Positions 24,186 to 37,160 of a stretch of DNA of 64,000 nt are shown one piece after another. A program made the translations under genes and the position numbers. The stretch spans positions 17,171,508-17,235,507 of the forward strand of contig CM049313.1 of NCBI GenBank assembly GCA_026874595.1, read 5' to 3'. This stretch comes from Sipunculus nudus. Taxonomy: Eukaryota > Annelida > Sipuncula > Golfingiida > Sipunculidae. Numbering within the stretch: position 1 is the stretch's first letter; every line of letters starts with the position of its first letter. The notes below the pieces were generated by a model that made no database searches, was not told the DNA's origin, and saw only the letters and a program-made list of their open reading frames with translations.

Positions 24186-24744
24186 CGAAAACCTTGTAGT
24201 TTTATAAGTGATAATATTTAAACTCTTTCTGTTTTTTTTTATTCAGATGGAAAGTATAAACATTGATTAATTCTACAAATTCCATAATTTCCTTTTGTTT
24301 AAATTTTTCTGGCTTCTCTCTGATTTGTATTTTATAATATTTTGCATAGTCCAATGGCACAAATACTTTATATTCCAGTATTCTTAACTTGTGTCTAACC
24401 TGTAGTATCAAGGATTAGGGATATCCGTAAACCCAATGGTGTTTACATTCGTTGTACTTTGCCTATTTGTATAAACATTTATTGATCATTTAGGAAAGCC
24501 ATTATACTAGTGTAAAATAAAGAGATCGTGTACAAAAACAGAAATGATAATTTAACTGAACAAAAGTAAAGCAATTTCCATGTGTTATCGGCCTTTGCTT
24601 AATATGAAATAAAATACGTGTTGCAAATTCCATATATACTATTAGGATCTAACTCCAGAGGCAAAGGGATATAAGGCATGAGGTCCTGTAATGAACCAAA
24701 TCCTCAAAGGACCACTAAACGGGCTTATATAGTGAACCAAGAGC

Positions 24745-25740
24745 ATTGAACCTATATCAATGTTCATTGTTTACCACTGTGACTGATCTACAAACCCAGG
24801 AGCAATACGAGAAGAAATGATAATGGCCATCAACTGTATTAAATTACCTTAAGTCAATCTTTGTTTATGTCAGTTTCCCTCCCAGGTTTATCACGTACAA
24901 TCACCTGCAAGACTATGCATGACACCGGTGTCCTTAAGTTTCCGTTTTCGAGTTCTTCGTTTCTATAAATTCATATGTTTCTTAGTTGATACCTTTGATT
25001 TATTTTTCTTGATTCAGTTCATGACCATAGGCTGCATGGCTAGCGCTGACTTTTGTTGCAGATAAGACGAGCCTAAATAGAGAAGGCGGACGTTTATTTT
25101 TCAATTTGAAATTAACGAACTTTTTTGTCGTAAAAGACTTAAATTTAATTCAAATTTTTATACATCCCGGCGGCACCAGTTCTTGTTTTGTTTTTCTTTA
25201 ATTAAAAAAATACCAATAATATCGTTACTCACATTATTGTTCTCTCTTATTTGGTCATCATATTGTAAACAATTAGGTAAAAAAACTAACTGGGTAAGCC
25301 ATGATATTCAACATTTTTTATCTCCCACAGTGAGGATATATTGACAGATCGTGGCATCAACTCACCCCAGGGTTGCTCAGTAGTATAAAACTAACCTTGA
25401 TTATTGGTGGTTGTAACATTGATTTTTCTGTTTGATTTATACAGGCAGCCGTCGGAATGCATTGATTGAATATTTCTCGTTCTGCCATGTATCGATTAAC
25501 GCCCATGTATTCTTAGCTAAGAAAAATGAGCAGCCCTATTTCTTCATACCCTGGCAAGAACCGTTCATCACGGTTTTAATATTTTCCATTTCATGATAAT
25601 CGCCCAGTCAGATGGGGGTTCGATTAAATTTTGCTGTACCGGTCTAATAAGTTCCGAATGTGATGTGTTTGAGACCACTTCCTCTATCCACAACGCGAAT
25701 CACCGAATTCGGCATCGAAACACCCTCTCCCTAATGGATA
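24745..25740. repeat. Diverged tandem duplication, copy 2
   Basis: Second copy of the block at 23145-24185, displaced by about 1.6 kb, in the same orientation, with all landmarks in the same order. Confidence 0.8.
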
Positions 25741-28700
25741 AATAAGCGTGTATAAAACAGAATATGGAACTGTAATATAAAAGTATCCAAAGCCACACTC
25801 AGTGAATCTAAGACGTGGTATGAGCATAGCAAAACATTTGTTTTATCCAATATATTACGGCACTTTTTGATCAGCAGGGAAATGTTAAGGCGCGTCTTTC
25901 ACCTGATTTCCGTCGACGACGTAGATATAACAGGTGAATTAATCACTCACTGGTGTATAGGATACGAGGGGATATATCAAATTTAAATGTGAGATAGCAG
26001 AAGCTACAGTTTTGATGACTCAAACAATTTATGAGCCCTCTTAGGTATTATAAAATGCGGAAAATATATTTTTCTCATGAATCCATCCTGCCACATATGA
26101 TTTTACCCTTATAAGCAGAGTGTTTGCATATACCATACTTCATGTTTTATTTGTCATGTGACAATTATTGAAATATATTCCTCTTTTTTATGTTTTAACT
26201 ATACTTTAACGACGATTTGCATTTTACAATTGGCTTGATAACCTTTCAGATGTAGGCCATATAAAATGTCAATTATGAATTTATGTGGTCATTTACTGGA
26301 ACACATGGCGTGGATAATGACAGAGCTGTGTGTCACCTGACGTGTTGCAATGTAATTACTATTAGATAATACCGAAATGTTCTGTACATGAGGCTAGTTG
26401 CACTTAACGGGTTTAAATATAATTCGCCATAAAACAATGATCAAATGGTAATACCAATAATGATTGAGCATTGAAATTGCGGTTTGCAATTTGCTACGCT
26501 TCTGTTTGTTTTCTCGGCTATTGTCGTTCTGAGTGAATGAGTGTATTTTTTTTCTCCCTTAAAATGTCGCTTCTTGTAAACATTGATGAAATAGGATAGG
26601 GAGGTTAAAGTGAGTATTATGCCATGTATGAAGTGAGTATACGGTTGCAAGCTCCCTGGTGCCTTTCGTAGGAATAGCGTCAATTCGGCAAGTCGCTGTT
26701 GACAAACTATTTTGATTAACTCACAGGCGAAATAGGTAAAGGTGCAATATTAGTCGGAAACATAAAGCTCACCCCTGGGCCTGCTTCCTTATTCATATTG
26801 ATTCAAGAGAAACGAAATGTTGATTATTTATTATTGTTTTAATGATAAGTATAATATAATTCTTGCGTTCATTTAGTCGTTCATCCTATCGGCTTTGTGT
26901 ATCTTTAGTATTAAACCAGCTTTATCACGTCATTGACTAAATATGAAAGTCAGTCGTGGTGGATCGAATCTAGCTGGAATGGGCGTTCTCATTTCTCCAT
27001 AATTGGCGAGGGAATGCATATTCGACAAGGAATAACTATATCTCAAGAACTTTTCCAAAATCAGGGCACCAGGGAAGTATGAAAGTACATCAAGATAGGG
27101 CTATGGAACTCTTTCAGATTATTAATATTTTTTTTCTCATCCACACGTGATATCCGACCGAAACTCACCGACAGAGGAACATGAATTATCAATTCAAAAA
27201 CTGATAAACCAGAGTGAAAAATAAAGCAATTTATTTGTTTTTAATGCAGGTGTAGTTCATTTTATGCAACACTTACGCTAAGTCGACTGGTACAATGCGC
27301 TGGCTTAAACTACTGCACTGTTAGAATCCCGCAAATCCCACACATCATTGCTCACAGTTGGTAATAATACTGCATACTGTGATCTCAGCTGATATTCTTA
27401 TGCTCAAAGCAAATTAGTTTTTTTTTTCTCCCTGTAAGCAATAGACACGTCTGTTTAACAGAAAAGTTTAAAAACCAGCCCACTTCTAGGAAAGCCGAAT
27501 TTCAGGCGGTGAGATAAAGTAGCTCATACACTTGCGATCGTGGTTCCTCATTAATTTAGAAGTATGTTTTTTCTGTTTTTAACAAAGAGCCTGACTGGTA
27601 TTAATTTATCTTTTATTCCCTGGGCGATTAGTTTTGTCATGCCAGTAGTCCATTTTCATCTTTGTTTCAAGTGGTTGGGATGCACGGACCATGAAAAGGT
27701 TTGGACCATAATCCGAAACTGTATAACACGTTCTACTCTAGGGATTAATGTAGAAATAATTACAGTAAATATCTGTTAGTGTCTTTGATCTTCTTCCTAT
27801 AGAGAATAACACCCAGCAGAACAACAGAGAGCTGAGGTCTGAATCCTGGCAGATTAAAGTAATAGAAAAAAATGCTGCTTGTGCGATTTGGTGGTAATGT
27901 CCCTCAATCTCCGGAACAGCATCACCACATAGAAAATACCGGAAATGGTTTAACTATTAACCACACTGTAGATGATTTACACCATCTCTCTTTGAATAGA
28001 TACCGTTTAGGGCTTTCAACCTGATAATAGGTTTTCCTAAGCGAACTTAATTAATTCGTTATTAATCATGCATTTCAGTTAATGAAATTACAAGAAAAGT
28101 TTCCAGGGAAGCACTAGTTAACTAATATAATATTTTAAAGATCGAAACGTTTTAAAAAAAGTCAAATTATTCTACACTGCAGATGCGAAAGATTCTATTT
28201 AAAAGGTTCATAATTATTTTCAATAATCTTTTATTAGCTCATTTTAAGGTTAATACATAATTGTCCCCGGTAAAACCACCCTGGCACATCGGTTTAATAC
28301 TGTTTTATACATTATTATAACTCTGCTACAGCTCACTACGCTTACATTCTTCTGTAGCCTTCATAATCTGTAGCTCCCCTACATGACATAATGTAAAATA
28401 AATAGCGGGAACTCCTCTAGGCATACTCGTTACACATATATAAACATACCTCCTTGCCCTCAAATAACCGTTTATCGTAAACTAAGTAATAGTCACGAAC
28501 TGACGAGCGTCACAGCTGTCAGGTCTGGCCGGAAGGGTCAAATCGAACCCCATCAATGGTATATTATCCTTTCAGAATTATGAAGTGTATACTCTTTACC
28601 TTTCTGCCATGCGTTCCCTATTATAATTATCCAGCAACCCCAAGAATTGCACATGAAGAGCGGAAACGTCCATCGTACAAAATTAGCGGCTTTATGCTCA

Positions 28701-29299
28701 ATGTTATTGATTATTGGATTGCTTTGTGTATTAGCGAGGTGATTGGTTCTGGACTAAATAAACAATAGACACTGCTTAAGGGTTAAGATGTGGCATAACA
28801 CAGAAATGATAGCATGAATATTGAATATTTGTACGACATAATGGTTCAGATATACCAGTTGCTGAAACATATCTCTCCCTATTAAGTATTTTCCTAACAG
28901 TAATTGAGTAACTGTAGCTATGCACTGTGATCAATTCGGAGAACAAATTAGCTAGGAATTAAAGTGTTTGTGTTTTTCCAAATGAAACACGTAAGTGACT
29001 ATATTTTCTGCTTCATTATCTGGGAGGGGTACTTTATAAGTCCCAGGTGGGATCGTGCTATTTAGTCAATAAGAGAAAAGGGACAGACTGAAGCTTTATA
29101 AATCCCCTACAGTGCCTCGACGTCCCATAGCATAGATACCATGGTGGTATTTGTTGTTCTCGTGTTCTTCTGTTACGCAATAAATAGTCTAGAACGTTAA
29201 CCATGTCTATGATGGCACCTTTGGCAATAAACCTCGTGAATAAACGTTACCCTGGTTATTTTATGAATGTACAAATACACTTCTTTTTAAAAAGTTGTT
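25741..29299. other. Non-coding DNA, nothing recognised
   Basis: AT-rich, with isolated short open frames and no motif or repeat structure noticed. Confidence 0.4.
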
Positions 29300-29660
29300 T
29301 CTCTTGAAGGTAACCGCCTCTATTTTTTAATGCTAGCTTTAACAAGTACTATTTACATTTACAGAATTCCATTCCGGTTTAAGACAACGTGGCAGGTTCT
29401 TAAACGCGATTATCCTGGTGTATTGTTCCTGCGGGTGTGTGTCATCCCGATTGCTCTGTCATAACACCGAGGAACCCCCGAAAGGCGCTATCGTTTGTGA
29501 GTGAAACAGGATTGTTAGGAACAGTCACTCTTTTAAACCTGAAGAGCGCTCACCGAGGGTGGGGCCCACGGTAGAAAGTTTCAACGTCTCGGATGAGATT
29601 CGAGCTCATGATCTTCAAGCTTTGAGGCGTGTGCTCTAACCCTAGACCACGGAAGCCGGT
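29300..29660 (-). mobile_element. tRNA-derived SINE, second copy
   Basis: Same family as 16385-16810: tail GGTAACCGCCTCTATTTTTT, body GTCATAACACCGAGGAACCC, and a minus-strand tRNA-like head ending at GGAAGCCGGT. Substitutions in the A and B boxes and no obvious target duplication point to an older insertion. Confidence 0.88.
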
Positions 29661-29699
29661 ATACTAAATATTCACCTAATTCTGTCTAATAATCATCTT

Positions 29700-30066
29700 A
29701 TTATTTTGTGCGCACAACTTATTATTTCGTGCGCACAACTTATTATTTTGTGCGCACAACTTATTATTTCGTGCGCACAACTTATTATTTTGTGCGAACA
29801 TCTTATTATTTTATGCGCACAACTTATTATTTTGTGCGAACATCTTATTATTTTGTGCGCACAACTTATTATTTCGTGCGCACAACTTATTATATTTTGT
29901 GCGCACAACTCATTATTTTGTGCGAACATCTTATTATTTTGTGCGCATGACTTATTATTTCGTGCGCACAACTTACTATTTCTTGCGCAAGACTTATCAT
30001 TTTGTGCACGTGATTTATTATTTCGTGCGCACGACTTAATATTTTGTGCGCACATCTTATTACACA
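29700..30066 (+). repeat. 21 bp palindromic minisatellite, array 1
   Basis: About 17 head-to-tail copies of CTTATTATTTTGTGCGCACAA. Each contains the perfect palindrome TTGTGCGCACAA or a near variant. Because 21 bp is seven codons, several frames stay open on both strands. Confidence 0.96.
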
Positions 30067-30067
30067 C

Positions 30068-30217
30068 GAGTTAATAAGTGGTGGAAACGAGGTATTATGT
30101 GAATTTTGTCCGTCAATGCACAGGCGCATATGGCTCCATCTCACCTTTAAGTTGTAAACATAGGTCTGGAACAATACTATATACATCCAGTGGGGGAATT
30201 CCTGTCACTATTTAATA

Positions 30218-30276
<59 letters not shown>

Positions 30277-30646
30277 CAAAGTCAAAATACACAGCAAAAT
30301 TATCTTGATGTATATCGCAGGTTTGTTTAAATATATATTGCTAAGATAATAATTATTGTCCAGGAGTTCTATAGTAGATAGCTGACACGCCAACATGTTT
30401 CTTGTTTCAAGGCCAGCCACACTTACAGTAGCTGGCCATTCAATTACCAGAATTAAGATCGAGGGCCACGACCGACCGTCTCTTATGAGCATAACGGTAT
30501 ATATGCTGTAAAAGAATTTGTCATACAGACAGACAGATATCTTTTATATATGACCATGCATGTGAGGTCATGGAGATAAATCCAACAATGGAGGTAGCTC
30601 AGGAGAAAAGTGTATATAATTTTAATCAGATCATGAGATGTGGTTA
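30068..30646 (+). repeat. Macro-unit flank, copy A, with (AT)n at 30219-30272
   Basis: Closely similar to 34327-34935, from GAGTTAATAAGTGGTGGAAA through the AT tract, GAGACAAAGTCAAAATACAC and the final ATCATGAGATGTGGTTA. Confidence 0.9.
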
Positions 30647-31189
30647 TGATATTGATATCAAACATTGTAGAATGTTACATTTTGTATCGATGGTGTAAAT
30701 CAAGGTCTCATAAAAATTCAGGGCCAGATGTTTAACATTTTCATTCTTTATCACACAGGCTAAATGTAACTTTGTTTTACTTGTGAAACTAGGTCATTGG
30801 ACTATTAATTGTATCCCTAGACAAAGTCGGGATCTCAGAAATATTTTACGGATCTTTACCAAACTTGACATGTGCATAGATATGGGTGAGAGGACGAAGC
30901 CTATTTAAAATAGGGTCATGACCTTTAGTAGGAGGGTGACCTTGACCTTGATTAGGGTTTTTTTTGGAAAATCACATAAATTCTTAAATATCTCAAGAAT
31001 CAGGCATGGATTGGTCCAAAAATCAACTTGACCGAATCTTTGATAGTGTTGTCATGAACCGGAAACTTGTGGCGCCACCTGTTATCCTTTTCTTTTTTTC
31101 GTGCCGTTTAATACCCCTATCATTTCCACTTAAAAGTAACTGTTACTGTGAGCTAATGGACAGAATTCTTTCATATTATGCATATACAG

Positions 31190-32028
31190 TGTTACAGGTG
31201 CCCTTTTTATTGAGCGACACGGGCGTAACTCGTGTAGTAGCGCTCTTGTCTGGCCGTGTGTTGCACTCTCGATTTAATCCGTACTGGTTGAACTCTCGTT
31301 TTCATGCTAGCTTGGGGCTTTCTCGCCTGGTTGAGCCGGAGCGAGCTCACGTGTGGACCCTGGTATGTCGAGACAGATTCCTGTAGATGATTCCTGTAAC
31401 GCGTGTTTACTGTGTATTATGTTAGATCCTTTAGACTGTTCGAGAAGTGGAAAATTCTCTGCTTGGGGCGAGAAGTTATAAATAGGGGGCTGTGTTTTAA
31501 AGCAGAGAGAGGTGAGAGAATATTCCAGCGGACACAAACGTGCGTATGTCAGTTTGTGGGACCGGTCCAATTATCAACAGTAATTTCAGGGATTCTACTG
31601 TTACTAACTCTATACAAATTAATGCTGCCTGCCTCAAGCTTACTTTCTTGATTGTGTCAAGAGCTTTACATTGGACTGTTATTCTCCGGGAGAGTTTGTG
31701 TCGGCTTATAAATTTTAAAGGACTTATCGCTGTGGCAGTGGTAGTATCCAGGTACTGGGTACTTTGTTTAGTTTACTGTGTGATTGTATTAATTTGTTGT
31801 TATTCAGCTGTTATACTGTATAATTGTATTGATTTAGTGGATTATAATGTTAGGGCTGTTTTAATAATAAATTATAGTTATTTGTTAACAAAAAAACACT
31901 GACTTCTTTATTCATTCCCCTAGACATTTAACACTGCCTAGTGTTACAGAATCTGATTTTTTTTATCTCCTTGACAAAATTTATGTTCATCACACATGCG
32001 TGATCTGTTGATATTAGGTTCCATAACA
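31190..32028 (+). mobile_element. Solo LTR of a Ty3/Gypsy-type element
   Basis: 839 bp beginning TGTTACAGGTGCC and ending TTCCATAACA, similar in opposite orientation to the LTR at 11206-11947. It splits a repeat unit: the left flank ends TTTCATATTATGCATATACA and the right flank resumes AGACATGGGTTATGG, adjacent in intact units (35501-35560). No internal gag or pol sequence is present, so it probably arose by recombination between two LTRs. The target duplication is not clear. Confidence 0.87.
31477..31486 (+). promoter_or_regulatory. TATA-like box in the solo LTR
   Basis: TATAAATAGG lies mid-LTR and is followed by GGGGCTGTGTTTTA. The corresponding place in the 11.2 kb LTR has the similar ATAAATTAGGGGCTGTGTTT. 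This is where an LTR core promoter would be expected; activity is not shown. Confidence 0.5.
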
Positions 32029-32928
32029 AGAGACATGGGTTATGGAAATGATGTAAAATTAAATTTGGGTCAAGGCCTTCCCATGAGAGTGGCCTTGACC
32101 TTGAATATTGAATCATACATATCTAAAACAAGGGATGCATGGATTGTCCAAAAAACAAATTGACCGAAGATCTTTGATAGTTTTGTCTTCTGTGGAAGAC
32201 AGGTAGCGCCACCTTCTGTCCTTTTCTTGTTTTCGGGCCTTTTAATTCTTATCATTGCCACTTGACAGTACTGTGAGCATTATAACTCTAAAACTAATGG
32301 ACAGATTGGGCTGAAATTGTGCATGTCCATTGGTCTTGGATACCTCCATCTTGTATTCAAAGTACATGTGCTTAGGGTGAAAATTGCTCATATCTCCGTA
32401 GTGGTTCTGAGGAGTGATTTGTCCTATTGCTCTGAAAATGTGCATATCAATAGATCTTGGACTCCTCCATCTTTTTCTCAAGTATGGTTGTGCCATCTGC
32501 AATTTTTTTTTCGTGGCGTCCATCTGTACATGTGCTTTTGGTGAAAATTGCTCATATCTCCGGATTGGTTCAAGGTATTGGTCTGAAATTTGGCATATCC
32601 ATCCATCTTGGAAAGTTTTTTCGTAAATCAGACAGGTGGCGCCACCTACATCCCCGTTTCAGTAAAATAAATTAATGCTCTTTTCTGAGAAGTGACTTGA
32701 CCTATTGGCCTGAAATTATGCATATCCATAGATCTTGGACTTTTCCATCTTGTACTCAAGAATGGTGGCGCCATCTGCAATCGTTTTGGTGTGGCGTTCA
32801 TCTGTACATGTGCTTTGGGTCAAAATTGCTCATATCCCCGGAGTGGTTCAAGGTATAGGTCTGAAATTTGGCATGTTCATCCATCTTGAAAAGTTTTCTC
32901 ATACACGAGACAGGTGGCGCCACCTTCC

Positions 32929-34019
32929 TTACGGAAAACTGGACGGAAGGACAACGGACCAAAACCAAACACTGGATCTCCTCTTAAGTGAAAGTTAACT
33001 AGCAGGATAATCCCAGATGACTTTTCGTTAAAACACATTAATTACCACCTGTAGAAGGTTTCTGGACCGAAATTTCATATATGACCAAATCGACACACAG
33101 CTACTAGGTATTCCCTAATAAATTACACAAATCAACATTATTATGCATGTAAGGATCTATTTCTTTATGTGTAATGGTCTTAGGTTTCAAGGACAACTTA
33201 CTCAATTTGAATGTAAAATGTATGATTCTAACTCAATGCGCAACAAAGCATTGCCTCAGCAAAACCGAAAGTCAACTGATATGAGGAGAATCCTTATAAT
33301 AATATTAATCACAATCTTTCTTCAAGTCAAATATATACATTATCATTTTGGTAGTTGTATTAATGTTCTCATACAATTATATCAGCCAAAACACATATAT
33401 CTCACATAACCATTTAGCGGGGGATTTTGTCCTCTAGGTTAACTGCTAATTGTAGAATAACTTTAGCAGAGAAACACTGTTCTGGTAAACAATTTCAAAA
33501 ACAAGTGGATCATGGGTCAGGATACTGAAGTGCATGATGTTAGTTGAGCCAATGAAATCAAAATGAAATACAGTATTTGTTGACTCGGATTGCGAAATAA
33601 ACAATTATGTGGGAATTATGCAACATATAAATAAACAAGGCATTAAAAACAACATTATAAATGATAATTTGTTAAGAACATACAAAATAGTCTTAATAAA
33701 ATAGCCTAAAATAACTCGGAGGGTCACTGTTTGACCGGGTACAAATCAATATGTATGCGCATATGCCAATTGGCCAAAAGATAGTCCAGTCTTTTAAAGA
33801 AATACTGACGCCGTCGTGATACTCTTAAGGAGTGAGGTCGGTTTACTACACCCTGAGGAACCAATATCCCCAAGTTCCCCAACTGTCTCCGTTTTTGACA
33901 GGCTTTTTTTATATATCCAATGGTAAATATGCATAATTGCTCTATGCCTCTCAGCGAGAACTACAATTTCCTTAAATTTGAAACCTAAATTTAAAGTAAA
34001 ATTACACACACGCACACAC

Positions 34020-34075
<56 letters not shown>

Positions 34076-34205
34076 TAGCCATTTTAATGCCAGATACACA
34101 GCCACATAACCACTTTATCTACAAATGAAGGCAAATACCCACATTTTATATGATACTTGGAAACTTAAGTCGACTGCCCTGTAAGGGACATGAGTAAAAA
34201 AATAT
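32929..34205 (+). repeat. Macro-unit block, copy C, with (AT)n at 34022-34072
   Basis: Matches 37643-38990: TTACGGAAAACTGGACGGAA, CACATTAATTACCACCTGTA, GCTACTAGGTATTCCCTAAT, AAAACACATATATCTCACAT, then the AT tract and AAATGAAGGCAAATACCCAC. Confidence 0.9.
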
Positions 34206-34337
34206 TTATCTCGTGCGCACGACTTACTAACTTGTGCGCACAACTTATTATTTTGTGCGCACGACTTTTAATTTTGTGCGCACGACTTATTATTTTGTGC
34301 GCACGACTTATTTTTTTTGTGCGCACGAGTTAATAAG
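34206..34337 (+). repeat. 21 bp palindromic minisatellite, array 2
   Basis: About six copies of CTTATTATTTTGTGCGCACGA variants, in the same orientation as array 1, preceded by GGACATGAGTAAAAAAATAT. Confidence 0.95.
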
Positions 34338-34509
34338 TGGTGGAAACGAGGTATTATATATATGTCAATTTTTCGTCAAGGCACAGGCGCATATGGCTCT
34401 ATCTCACCTTTAAATTGTAAACATAGTTCTGGAACAATACTATATACAATATCCAGTGTGGGATTTCCTGTCATTATTTAATATATATATATATATATAG
34501 ATATATATA

Positions 34510-34569
<60 letters not shown>

Positions 34570-34935
34570 CAAAGTCAAAATACACCGCAAAATTATCTTG
34601 ATGTACCTCGCAGGTTTGTTAAAATATATATGGCTAAGATAATAATTATTGTCCTGGAGTTCTATAGTAGATAGCTGACACGTCAACATGTTTCATGTTT
34701 CAAGGCCAGCCACACTTACAGTAGCTGGCCATTCAGTTACCAGCATTAAGATCAAGGGCCAAGACCGACCGTCTGTTATCAGCATAACGGTATGCTGTAA
34801 AAGAATTGGTCATACAGACAGACATATATCTTTTATATATGACCATGCATGTGAGGTCATGGAGACATAAATACCACAGTGGAGGTAGCTGAGGAAAAGT
34901 GTATATAAATTTAATCAGATCATGAGATGTGGTTA
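34327..34935 (+). repeat. Macro-unit flank, copy B, with (AT)n at 34480-34564
   Basis: Second copy of 30068-30646. It runs directly into the 326 bp array, whereas copy A has about 230 bp of unrelated DNA in between. Confidence 0.9.
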
Positions 34936-34939
34936 AGGA

Positions 34940-37160
34940 AAGTGACCTTGACCTTGAATAGGTCCATTTTGGTCGAAATTCACACAAAATCATAAATATC
35001 TAAAAAATCTTGCATGGATTGATCCAGAAATCAACTTGACCGAAGATCTTTGATAGTGTTGTCACATCCCTGAAACTGGTGGCGCCACCTATTATCCTTT
35101 TCTTGTTTTCGTGCCGTTTAATACCCCTATCATTGCCACTTAACAGTACTGTGAGCATTATAAGTAAAAAACTAATGGACAGAATTCTTTCATATTATGC
35201 AAATACATAGACATGGGTCATGGAATGATGTATATTAAAATTGGGGTCATGACCTTTCCTATGAGAGTAACTTTGACCTTGAATATTGCCATATTTGGTA
35301 AAAAATCATATAAAATCATAAATATCTCAATAAGGGATGCATGAATTGGTCTAAAAATCAACTTGACCGAAGATCTTGGATAATGTTGTCAGGTACCGGA
35401 CACTGGTGGCGCCACCTGTTATCCTTTTCTTGTTTCCGTGTCGTTTAATACCCCTATCATTGCCACTTAACAGTACTGTGAGCATTATAAGTCATAAACT
35501 AATAGACAGAATTCTTTCATATTATGCATATACATAGACATGGGTTATGGGATAATGTATATTTAAATTGGGGTCATGATCCTACCTATGAGAGTAGCTT
35601 TGACCTTGAATATTGCCATATTAGGTAAAAATCATATAAAATCATAAATATCTCAATAAGGGATGCATGAATCGGTCTAAAAATCAACTTGACCGAAGAC
35701 CTTGGATAATGTTGTCAGGTACCGGACACTGGTGGCGCCACCTGTTATCCTTTTCTTGTTTTCGTGCCGTTTAATACCCCTATCATTGTCACTTAACAGT
35801 ACTGTGAGCATTATAAGTCATAAACTAATAGACAGAATTCTTTCATATTATGCATATACATAGACATGGGATATGGGAATGATTTATATTTAAATTGGGG
35901 TCATGGCCTTTCCTATCAGAGTGGCCTTGACCTTGAATATTGACATATATGGTGAAAATCACACAAAATCATAAATATCTCAATAAGGGATGCATGGATC
36001 GGTCAAAAAACAAATTGATTGAAGATCTTGGATAGACTGGTACCCTGCTCTATTTAGGCCCTCAAGCCAAGCATAGAGACAGGCGTTCAACGCCATCTTA
36101 GGTACTCCCAGTTGCAACTCCTGACCTACCTGTAGACTGGTTCCAACTCCAGTCTGTACGCTCACACCGATTTTCATGGACGTTCTCGCGATCCTGGCTG
36201 GTTATCCGTGAAGATTACTTACAAAATTACTTTTTTAAGTTATTTAAAGTTTCCAAATATTGAAAAATGAGTTTTTGCACAAAAATTGACTGATGGATGT
36301 ATAGATGATACGTATCATACGAAATACTGAATACTTGATATTCCACTGTACGTGGCATTGGTTTATTATCAATATCTATTAATCTAATCATAAATGTCAC
36401 ACGAAATGTACAACCAACTTTTAAAAACTTCTCTGGGCAAACAAAATGCTTATTTTTATCATATATAAATCAGACTTGAGTTGGAACCAGACTGCCGCGA
36501 GTCCTGAAGATGGCGTTGTACGCCAGTCTCTGTGATTGGCCTAGAGCAGCGCTGCCATAATAGAGCGGGGTACCAGTCTAGATCTTGGATAGCTTTGTCT
36601 TCAGCGGAAGACAGGTGGCGCCACCTTTTATCCTTTCCTTGTTTTCGGGCCTTTTAATTCTCATCCTTGTCACTTGACAGTACTGTGAGCATTATAAGTC
36701 TAAAACTAATGGACAGACTGGGCTGAATTTGAGCATGTCCATTGATCTTGGATACCTCCATCTTGTATTCAATGTACATGTGCTTTGGGTGAAAATTGCT
36801 CAAATCTCCGGAGTGGTTCAAGGTATACGTCTAAAATTTGGCATATCCATCCACCTTGAAAGATTTTCTCATTATCAGACAGGTTGCACCACGTACCTAC
36901 CCGTTTTTGTAGAATAAATTAATGCCCTTTTCTGAGGAGTGAGTTGTCCTATTGGCCTGAAAATGTGTATATCCATAGATCTTGGACTACTCCATCTTGT
37001 GCTCAAGACCGGGCGATATCTGCAATCGTTTTGGTGTGGCGTCCATCTGTACATGTGCTTTGGGTGAAATAACTCATATCTCCGGAATGGTTCATGGTAT
37101 AGGTTTGACATTTGGCAGGTCTATCCATCTTTTCTCATAAACCAGAAAGGTGACGCCTAC
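34940..37160 (+). repeat. 326 bp tandem array of macro-unit 2
   Basis: GGTGGCGCCACC occurs at 35078, 35405, 35731 and 36614. The first three are 327 and 326 bp apart. The last gap becomes exactly 326 bp once the 548 bp TIR element and one 9 bp target duplication are removed. TGACCTTGA recurs at 34949, 35274, 35601 and 35928. A related sub-family continues to about 37160. Confidence 0.92.
36033..36580. mobile_element. Non-autonomous TIR element with 9 bp target duplication
   Basis: 548 bp. The ends TAGACTGGTACCC and GGGTACCAGTCTA are inverted. The similarity continues inward for about 100 bp (GAGACAGGCGTTCAACGCCA against the inverted GAGACTGGCGTACAACGCCA). GATCTTGGA directly flanks both sides (36024-36032, 36581-36589), and the intact host repeat has one copy. 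The 9 bp duplication and long inverted ends fit a Mutator-like MITE (an inference). No transposase is encoded. Confidence 0.88.

Larger units (their letters stand above)
30880..32928 (+). repeat. 326 bp-type repeat array of macro-unit 1, interrupted by an LTR
   Basis: Contains TGACCTTGACCTTGA (30937), GTGGCGCCACC (near 31070) and, after the LTR, further units. These include perfect GGTGGCGCCACC at 32635-32646 and 32923-32934. The right part (32290-32928) is a related sub-family with TGTACATGTGCTTT repeats. Confidence 0.85.

Noticed and set aside
29700-30066. CRISPR array
   Set aside because: Units are contiguous 21 bp repeats without unique spacers, in a eukaryotic context.
29693-30186. Open frames of 80-124 codons on both strands over the minisatellite
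   Set aside because: The 21 bp unit is a multiple of three without stops, so frames stay open automatically. The translations are simple seven-residue repeats. The same applies to 38795-39370.
32317-32998. Related short proteins translated from the 32 kb repeats
   Set aside because: They are translations of a diverged tandem repeat in shifting frames; similarity comes from the DNA repeat rather than coding constraint.
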